From: Eublepharis macularius
Taxonomy: Eukaryota; Chordata; Lepidosauria; Squamata; Eublepharidae
Assembly: GCF_028583425.1 (NCBI RefSeq)
Contig: NC_072802.1
Location: 16,873,926 to 16,937,925, forward strand
Direction of reading: 5' to 3'
DNA length: 64,000 nucleotides
Position 1 is the first letter of the stretch, and the number at the start of each line of letters is the position of its first letter. Below are positions 56,374 to 64,000 of the stretch, in pieces. Position numbers and translations under genes: made by a program. The notes under the pieces were generated by a model. It saw only the letters and a program-made list of their open reading frames with translations, was not told where the DNA came from and made no database searches.

Positions 56374-57059
56374 AATGAAGAGTTTCAAATAAAATTAAAC
56401 CACTAGACTCCTTATAGATTAGTCTAATATCCCCCCTCCCCCTTAGATACACACCTTAATATGGTGATGGGATTTGAGTGTGCCGGTGAAACTGGGAGCA
56501 ATACCATCAGGAATACTCAGTCAGGAGTTTAGCTGCTAGCAGGAAGAATGGTCAAAGAGGTGACACCGAACGGAGAGCTAACCCATACGAGACAAATTAC
56601 CCAAGGACACTCAAGTGAAGGGAGACGCAATACTAGCCGGGAAGCGTAGTTTGAATTTCATCTCTTTTTACAGAGCCAGCAAAGATCACTCAAAGGGTTT
56701 GTTAATTTCCTCTTTGCCTCCATGAAGGCTTAGTCAATTAATAACAAACCTTCTGAGGAACCATCTTTTCTGGCTCTGTGGAGAGCCAGCAAAAGTGACG
56801 CTTGGCGGAAAAATCAGAGCCCTTCTCAGGTTGAGCCTGGGGGCAGATATTCTGTCCAGAACTCCTGTAAACTTCCCTGATGGTTGGGAAATAAGGACTA
56901 CACTGACTTAAATAAACAAAAAAATAACAGTAACACGGGCACAGGACCCTGCCTTTTTCACCCTTCAGAATTTTAAGTTATTTGCCATACCGGCACTTAA
57001 GATTTACTCTAAAGGGTGGGGTAGTGGTGGCCTGGCAATGCTAGTCTCAGTCGACTTGA
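56374..57059. other. No gene seen; one spaced inverted repeat
   Basis: CTTTTTACAGAGCCAGCAAA at 56668 and the near-complement GGCTCTGTGGAGAGCCAGC at 56771 form a loose inverted pair. Otherwise unique-looking. Confidence 0.4.
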
Positions 57060-57330
57060 AGGTAGAAAGTCAAGCTATTGCACATCCTTGCTCAAATTAC
57101 ATACAAATAGTATCAGTCAAGGGCCAACATATGTTTACATACCACCAAGATGTTCTAAGGCACAGGATAAGGGGAAAATGTGGGATCACCTGTTTATCAC
57201 CCTAGAGGATTTAATGTTCCACTACCCTGGTTATAAAATGTCCTTAGGTGGGGATTTTAATGCCAGGATTAGCTTGGGTACCTTTAAGACCCAAACTGAC
57301 ATCAAAGACCACCACTTTTTCTGGGACTGC
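57060..57330 (+). mobile_element. Non-LTR retrotransposon endonuclease fragment
   Basis: Translation contains YVYIPPRCSKAQDKGKMWDH, then LEDLMFHYPGYK and LGGDFNARI, the endonuclease GDFN motif of LINEs. By style (IPPRxSKA..., GGDFNARI) it fits the same family as the RT remnant at 20350. Frames are broken; both ends are lost. Confidence 0.75.
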
Positions 57331-57429
57331 CCTCGGCCATGTCCTATGCTCATATGTATGCCTATATACGGTCTCCCGACTGTTTATTTAAGTAACCTGT
57401 GGATACGATATCTGGAATATTGTAATGAC

Positions 57430-57545
57430 TGTTTTAAGATGATTACTGATTTTATAGTTTTATGATTAATTTATTGTATTTTATGAACATTGTGAGCTGC
57501 CCTTAGCCCATTTGTGCGGAGGACAGGGTATAAATCAAATAAATC
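57430..57545 (+). mobile_element. LINE 3' tail fragment, L2-like
   Basis: TGACTGTTTTAAGATGATTA, ATTGTGAGCTGCCCTTAGCC and GGACAGGGTATAAATCAAAT match the tails at 14565 and 14965. Confidence 0.75.
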
Positions 57546-57753
57546 AAGCAAACAAGCAAGCCCAGGTTACTGACCAATCTTTGCTATTAGATCATTATGC
57601 ATTAGAATCTGTAATTAGTAAGGCCAGTTTGAAGTTTCTAGAGCTACTTTCCTCATTTAACTTGTACAGTCTACATGGGACAAATTATGATAAGTCAGGG
57701 GGTTCTTATACGTATCTCTCTTCTCACTATGCTTGCAGTAGTATGTGGATAAC

Positions 57754-58187
57754 CAGGGCTCATTTCGAGGGGGAACACGCAGGAACGCAGTTCCGGCAGT
57801 TCCCCAAAGAGGTCACATGTCAGGTGGCCCCGCCCACCTGACTCGGCCATTTTGGGCCCGTTTCGACCTGGATTGGGGCCAAAACAGCCTGGATCGGGCC
57901 TCTGACGGGTAGTGGATCACTCTCCTGTTCAGCGATGGCCCAATCCTGACGATTTTGGGCCTTTTTTTGGCCATTTTCAGCCCCTTTTTGCCATTTTAGG
58001 CCCAATTTTGGCCCTGAATGGCCAGGATTGGGTCCAAAACAGCAAGGATAGGTGATGTCAGGGGGTGTGGCATATGCAAATCAGTTATGCTTAATGACAC
58101 ATTTCCGGTGCTGTCAAGGGGCATGGCATATGCTAATGAGTTATGCTAATGAGTTCCTCCAGCTCTTTTTCTACGAAATGACCCCTG
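57754..58187. mobile_element. Non-autonomous hAT element, CAGGGCTCATTT ends
   Basis: The left end CAGGGCTCATTTCGAGGGG and the right end (complement) CAGGGGTCATTTCGTAG are inverted. TGGATAAC precedes it and AGGATAAC follows after one extra T, so an 8-bp duplication with minor change is likely. The interior repeats the word GGCCATTTT/GCCATTTTGGGCC several times and has two ATATGCAAATCA/ATATGCTAATGA repeats near the right end. No coding capacity. Confidence 0.85.
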
Positions 58188-58449
58188 TAGGATAACAGAC
58201 ATGTTTGCCAACTGCGGGGCTTTGTTGCTTGGCTCCAAGTAATTAATGCCGATGAATGCCGCTCATCATTTTTATCAGTAAATGGGCTGGTACCTGTGAG
58301 GATGACAAAGCTTCAAAAGTAGATCACTCAAACAAGGCAGGGCCTTCTCTGTACTTCACTCCCTTCTGCCTTCTCAGGCTCGGGCCTTTTATGGTGACCC
58401 ATGCTCACCCCCCCAAATTTATGCATCTGGGGAAAAAAATTAGCTCCCC

Positions 58450-59290
58450 GTGTATGGCAATCACTAGGGATGTGTGGGGCAGCTCACACTGGAGAATCCT
58501 GGATCAGTTCCAAGAATCTGGACTCTGACGGGCCAGGTGATTCAGCCTCAGAGGCCGAGCAGCATCAGCAAGCAAGAGGGCAGCAGGCAGTGCGAAATGG
58601 AGGCAAGCGCCACACAACTGCAGGAGAGCAGTGCGAGGCTGGTGGGCAGGAGAGCGGGAGGAAGGCAGGGGCCAGGAGGCGGCAGGCAGAGTGGATTCCC
58701 ATCTCGTACTGCTCCCTCCACTCCTACCCAAACTCCAAAAGAGCCCTTCAAGCCACCACCAGACACTTTTTGAACTCTGGTGAGCCTCTCTCCGCTTGCT
58801 TCCGTTCGAGAGGATTCTCCGTCTTGTCATTGGGGTTCTCTGGTTTGACATCAGTTCCCGTGCCTCACTTGGGTTCTCTTGGGCTTTGTTGCTTCATTGT
58901 ATTGTGAAAGGCTTTGAGCCAGGACTTGCTTTGCTTACAATTTCCCTTTGCCTGGAAAGCCTTGGAAATGTTTTCCCCATAGGAAACAACGGAGAGTGGC
59001 TTGGGGCAGCTTATTCGGGGGCCCAAAGAATTGGACTCTGGGGACACAAACTTCCTGAAACTTTGGGGGGGTCTTTAATGGACAGGAAGGAGTGGGTTAC
59101 TTGCAAATTTGGTGGAGATTTTTTTTAAAAAGCTCCCCAATCCCTCCTCCCCGTGAAGTTTTCCTCAGAAGAAAGGATGGCTGAATAAATTTGGGATTCT
59201 CTAATTGAATTAGATAATCTGAAACAGATTTCAGGGGTACTGAACTTTTTGGGTATCCCTGAAACTCAGATCTCCTGAATTGTTTTTTGT
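58450..59290. mobile_element. Unclassified interspersed repeat region
   Basis: CTAGGGATGTGTGGGGCAGC at the left, a GA-rich middle, and CCCCATAGGAAACAACGGAG with AACTTTGGGGGGGTCTTTAA further right have the style of common lizard repeats. Borders and family could not be placed. The frames here (58401-58907 and others) are low-complexity products. Confidence 0.4.
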
Positions 59291-59539
59291 TTTGCTTTGG
59301 AGCACGCCCCTTGCAATCACTCCTTCCAGTAGAGCCTGGCCCCTTTCAAGGTAACGAAAGGAGGCCGCTCACAGGCATATGCAGCAAGATAGGACAGTAA
59401 AGAAACCATGCTGGCTCCAGGTTTGGAATTTCATAAATATATTCTCTTAATGGCGTTTTATGCGATGTCTTCATAACTGCAGCTGCAAGAAAGGCCTTCT
59501 CCTGACTCAGACTAGCCTGGAGGATGGCCCTCTCCCTTG

Positions 59540-60030
59540 AGGGTGGCTAATATTCCCACACCATGATTGCATCAAGACTAGTGTATAGTAATGCCCTCTG
59601 TGTAGGTCTCCCCTCAAAGTTACCTTGGGGACTCCAGCTGGTGCGGAATGCTGCAGTGCCTTTATTTTCAGAAGCTGGGTGGAACATACATATTACTCGC
59701 TCTGCAGTCACTTCACTGTCTTCCCCTTAGTTACCAGGCTCAATTCAGGGTTTTGACTGTCACATGCAAAGCCCTTCATGACCTTGGTCCTTAGTATCTG
59801 TGCAACTGCCTCTCTCCCTATGTTCCACCATGGCAGCTTTGCTCATCTGAACAGGGCCTTCTGCAGATATTCCCTGGCAGTTGGGCAAAATCAACATCCA
59901 TACATACATGCACTTTCTGTGTGGTAGCCCCCACTTTATGGAATGGCCTACCTGAGGAGGTCAGGAAAGCTCCCATGCTCCTGGCTTTCCACAGAGTATG
60001 CAAAATTATTCAAGAGGGCTTTTTTTTACT
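59540..60030 (+). mobile_element. L2-like LINE fragment (C-terminal ORF)
   Basis: In broken frames it reads LQLVRNAAVPLFSEAG (residual LQLVQNAAARL motif), FMEWPT*GGQESSHAP (from LWNSLPEEVRKAP in another frame) and QNYSRGLF (from FKRALKTHLFRR-type end). It corresponds in order to the C-terminal coding part at 17924-18069. Confidence 0.75.
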
Positions 60031-60959
60031 CAGGTAATAGGACTGTGCAATAAGAAACAGCTCGGTGCCTTGCTAAGGGATAGGAACTGTAGACTATTCT
60101 ACTATGTATTCTCTACTGATGTCTTGAATGAATGAATTTATTTATTTATGGTCAGGGACCATAACAGTGGCAATACTGATGTAGTTATGCTTCTACTGGA
60201 TAGTTTCGACATGATTAAAGATGTCATGAATAATTACACTTGGTTTCAGAAATGTTCATCTCTGTTGTTCGGATTTATACTTTTTTCAGATTTTTGCAAC
60301 CTATGCCCTATTGTATTTATTCCCTGGATGTCCTGTTGATCACATTGTATTTTTGTTCATTGAATGTTCCAACTATTGATTATCTTGACTCCCGCTGTGT
60401 AACTGGACTCGGGGATGAATAAAATTAAAGAATAAATATTGTGGTACCAGTTGCTAAATAAACCAACAAAAATATTGAAGGTGGTCCATTAATGACAATG
60501 TGAAAGGAGAAGAAAAAGAAGCCAGTGTTCGAAGGAGTCAGATGACTGGGGAAAAGTGTTAACTGGTAGGAGACAGTAGATAATGAGTTCATAAAGTGCT
60601 AATGAGTCTCCGGTGACCCCTGGAAGCTTGTACAGAAGTGAGTTATAAGATAAAGGGAAATTTTCCTGGATGGATTGAAAAGGGCAGTTATGGATGCCCA
60701 GACAGAAATGGTAAGAGAATGAAGTAGAGCAGTGGTAAGCAATCTGTGACCTGCAGAGAGCTGCATTTGCGTTTATCATCAACCCAAAGAGCCACATGAC
60801 TACTGTGTGCCACCCTACTGAACACTCGCACATACAGTAATATAAGATTTAGGTATGAATATTGAATATATAAGTATAACCTTTTAAATTACCAGAATAC
60901 TTCTGGGCATATAGGGTTGCCTCTCCCCACCACTGATGAACCTTCCTAGAGTATGGGGC

Positions 60960-61580
60960 AGGTGCCGCACTGAATGAATGAATGAATGAATTTATTGTAT
61001 ATGGCCATAGGCCTTCACAATCCAAAACCATTAAAAGGAAAAAAATACAAGAATACAGATATAATTACATACATACAAATAAAATTATTATAAAATGCGT
61101 TTTACCTAAAATGTAAAAGTTAAAACCAAATAATTTCTAGCAGCTTATAAGACAATCTGTATCAGATGTTTACTCTCCTGGTTGCCTCATTTGCCCTTAT
61201 TTTCCTAGCAGCCAGGGCATAAAGGGCCATCCTGTTCGAAATAAAAGGGTCTGTATCTGAAAGTATAAAATTTAGTTTATCAAAATCAGACCGAAGATGG
61301 AGACCAGGGCCGATTCCAGACGGCCTTCCTCGTCCCGAAATGTCGCGCATCGTTGCGCGGAAAATGCGAAATACCGCGACGTTGTGCAAAACTCGTGCGA
61401 GAAAACGCAATATTTCGTGTTTTCCGCGCGACGATGCACGACGTTTCGGGATGGGGTGGGCCGTCTGGAATCAGCCCAGGTAAAATATTCGCGAGAAATT
61501 TCCCCCTTGGTTCCTGATATAGGTGCCGCATTGGAGACTGTCCTCAAAAGAGCCACAGCGGGCATGTCAACGAGCCCCAT
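60960..61580 (-). mobile_element. Non-LTR retrotransposon 3' fragment, split by a MITE
   Basis: On the minus strand it reads GKFLANILPGL, is interrupted by 61308-61476, and resumes LHLRSDFDKLNFILSDTD, then YALAARKIRANEA, matching the end of the 20350 element (AKFLARILPATN, IVFLLSDTDN, ALAAKKIGSK). The 3' end GGCCTATGGCCATATACAAT with an (ATTC)n tail also matches. Confidence 0.88.
61308..61476. mobile_element. Palindromic MITE, GGCC-end family
   Basis: Ends GGCCGATTCCAGACGGCC and (complement) GGCTGATTCCAGACGGCC. The arms pair over about 70 bp (CCCGAAATGTCGCGCATCG with CGATGCACGACGTTTCGGG). CAG lies on each side (61305-61307 and 61477-61479), and the host LINE reads through when the element is removed. 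A ~20-bp extra segment breaks symmetry near the centre. CpG-rich. Confidence 0.9.
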
Positions 61581-63053
61581 GTGGCCCCTAAGCCGCTGAG
61601 TGAGTATCTCAGATACTGAGCCTTGATTCCAAGGCACAGTGACGGTGAAGAGCCCTGAAATGTAAATTCTCGGGGCTTATCGCTGATGTGAAATCCAGCA
61701 ACTTGGCTTCAGTTGTGAGCCTTGCAGATAAAACAAGATCTACATGACCTCACCGGAGCTTGTATTTCTGTTCCGAAGATTTATGTGTGCAAGTTGAAAA
61801 TCTGTGGCCCTACCAGAGTTCTTTCTGGATCAATGCATATTGCTGCATCAAAGTAAGCTGAAGGGAATGTTTTCTGGTAGGACGATATTTGCATCTGTGC
61901 CGTGACAATCTTTATTGATCTGTAAGAAGATAGACATCTGGTAATATATTCCTTAGAAAAATGTTTCTGATTTCTGCAAAAGCAGTATATTGTCCTGGAC
62001 TGGAAGCCAACCATATATTTGCTTTTGCCATCTCTCAATCTCTCAAGGATAGGTTTATTAGAAACCTGGAAGATGAAGACCCTTTGAAGAAAGGTCTGAC
62101 CTCTCCTCCTCCCCAGGGTTTCTTGTTGAAAGACCACCCTGTGTTCTGCATTCTCTATGCCTCTTGCCACTTTTCAGTCATGAGAAGATTATTATTGGAT
62201 TGTTTCTGGGCAGCAATGGGAGTTTCATGAATTCCCCAGAGGCACATCTGTCACCTGAGCTAAGTTTAAATGTCCATAATGCAGGTAAATGACTTATTTG
62301 AACAAACTTTCCTCTGAACTTATTCATTCAAGAGTTTCCATGTACTATGGAAGCCATTTCTATGGACTCACCTTTAGCTGGACGAAACATCCGGCATATA
62401 AATAGCTACAGTTTTTGTGTTTTCTCTAACAATTCCTTTTTCATCAAGCTATGCACATTGGTCCCCCTGTCCAGCAATTGGGGCAGCATCCACGCGTAAC
62501 TCTGTATTGTAACAGAAGCTAAAATCCTGCCATTCAGCTGTGAGTTGACCTTGGAGTGAAGTCAGTTTTGTTCGTTTGTTTTATTAGATTTTTAGTCTGC
62601 TCTCCTCACAAAGCAGACTCAGGTCAGAGCACAACATAGTAATGTATAAAGGATAAAAAAACAATGGTAGCAGTTGCATTGTGTTAGAACATCATAATGG
62701 AGTGCACATAGCGTGTTGCCGTTCTCCAAACATCAGGGCCCATGGGGCCTGGTGGCCATCTGCCTGATAGCAACTTAAATAGGGAGGGCACATGTTCCTC
62801 CCCACACTGGCGCGAAGCCAGTTGGGGAACCCACCCGCCTCAGCCCCCATAAGCCTGGTGGAACATCTCCGTCTTACAAGCCCATCGGAACGATAGTAAG
62901 TCCCGCTGGGCTCAGGTCTCCAAAGACGGAGAGTTCCACCGGGTGGGTGCGAGAGCTGATAAAGCCTTGACGCTGGTTGAGGCAAGACGACTCTCCTTGG
63001 GGCCAGGAAGCAGCAGCAGCCCATGCCACTGATCGAGTTGGGTGCGCTGGAAC
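61581..63053. other. No gene seen (TENM1 intron); short LINE tail at 62570
   Basis: A small L2-like tail fragment in reverse (GATTTTTAGTCTGCTCTCCT, CAGACTCAGGTCAGAGCACA) lies near 62583-62635. A G/C-richer stretch to 63040 shows no recognised family. Confidence 0.45.
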
Positions 63054-63266
63054 TAGGGTTGCAAACTTCCAGGTGGGGCCTGAAGAACTCTTGGAATTAC
63101 TGGTCTCCAGACTGCAGGGATCAGTGTCCCTGCAGAAAATGGGCCGTTTGGGACGATGGACTTGATGTGTGATACCCTGCTGAGGTCCCTTCCCTCCTCA
63201 AACCCAGCATCCCAGGCTCCACCATCACCTCTTCAGGAATTTCCTGACTTGAAGTTGGCAACCATA
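63054..63266. mobile_element. Short TIR element, AGGGTTGCAAAC variant
   Basis: TAGGGTTGCAAACTTCCAGG at the left and AAGTTGGCAACCATA at the right are inverted; interior CAGAAAATGGGCCGTTTGG and CCAGGCTCCACCATCACC follow the family of 55773. Confidence 0.75.
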
Positions 63267-64000
63267 ACTGGAACCCTTTTCATTGACATGCACCAAGTGG
63301 TTGCTTGGGTGGCTTTGCTGGAAAACTCTCCGAATCACTCTCAGATTCTATTATCCTAACAGCAGAAAAGTTTTTTTTTTTAAGCTATGACTCTACGTTA
63401 TCATGTAGAATTCATATTCCAGATTGTAAAATGGAGTAGCCAGACTGGTTTATCCCTGCATATTAGAAGACGAGCTCTGTCTTAGGAAAAACAGAAAGTG
63501 GCTTTTCCTCCGTTGGCCAAATTTTTGCATTGAAAGTGACATTGTTGTAACCATGTTAACTATTGGAAAGAATTAGTATTCCTCCAAAATCCCAAGTAAA
63601 CATAGTTTTTTTTAAAAAAAGAAATATGTTCAGCTAACCCTGGTCGGTTTATTTTCTGGGAACTAGGTGAGGTTATTAGAAAATTATGTTTATTACATCA
63701 AAGGCAAGAATGTTGCAAAACTAAATTTAAAGTTGCTGCAATAACTCTGGATTAAGTCAGACTGCTGAGGGGTTGCTGCTTAACAAACATTGAGAGACTC
63801 AGAATTGTCAAGAGCCTCTTTGAAGTGCAAAATTTAAAATCAATACAATAATGTAATTTTAATTGAATTTAATTTTGGAGAGTTTTAGAGCTGAAACGGA
63901 TGATGGAAGCATACCTAAGGCGGGATTACACCTTCCTTCTTTATACTGACCAAGAAGTGTTTTAAAAGGTTGTACTTTAAGATCAAAAAAGGAGTTCAGT
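63267..64000. other. No gene seen (TENM1 intron)
   Basis: AT-rich unique-looking sequence to the window edge. Confidence 0.5.

Noticed and set aside
58401..58907. A 168-residue frame, Gly/Arg/Gln-rich
   Set aside because: Low-complexity GA-rich sequence open in several frames on both strands; no motif.

Overview
The window looks like a squamate reptile (lizard) nuclear genome. It carries 5S rRNA-headed SINEs, tRNA-headed Sauria-type SINEs, L1, CR1, L2-like and other LINEs, hAT transposons with 8-bp target duplications, and palindromic MITEs. It is AT-rich with long non-coding stretches. The squamate call rests on the repeat types I recognise; I could not run a database search.

One host protein-coding exon is supported. 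It is the first coding exon of teneurin-1 (TENM1), + strand, about 39013-39291, with its start codon at 39075, a polypyrimidine tract and AG acceptor just upstream, and a GT donor at 39292. The coding part stops in phase 1, and no further TENM1 exon was found to the right. So roughly 25 kb downstream is intron, and the 39 kb upstream is 5' intron or upstream flank.

Layout. 1-10 kb: scattered SINEs, a truncated L1 inserted into a 5S SINE (2717-3724), and a Harbinger-like element (8069-8331). 10-19 kb: more SINEs and MITEs, an L2-like fragment inserted into a Sauria SINE (17.5-18.2 kb) and a 188-bp-arm inverted repeat (18.3-18.7 kb). 20-22 kb: a decayed non-LTR retrotransposon. 23-36 kb: SINEs, hairpin elements, hAT copies and a gap-free 160-bp palindrome (34994-35153). 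37-39 kb: a GC-rich hAT element with internal 178-bp repeats, then a hAT copy split by a solo LTR, then the TENM1 exon. 40-44 kb: LTR-element remnants, L2 and SINE fragments. 44.7-51.3 kb: a full-length L1 with two uninterrupted reading frames and a perfect 16-bp target duplication, inserted into a MITE. 51-64 kb: CR1, L2 and hAT fragments, and a LINE fragment split by another palindromic MITE.

The strongest signals are the apparently intact young L1 inside TENM1, and a group of six elements with GGCC-type ends and 3-bp duplications, several of them long palindromes. Most other open reading frames are chance frames in repeats. Stretches not listed showed me only AT-rich unique-looking sequence.
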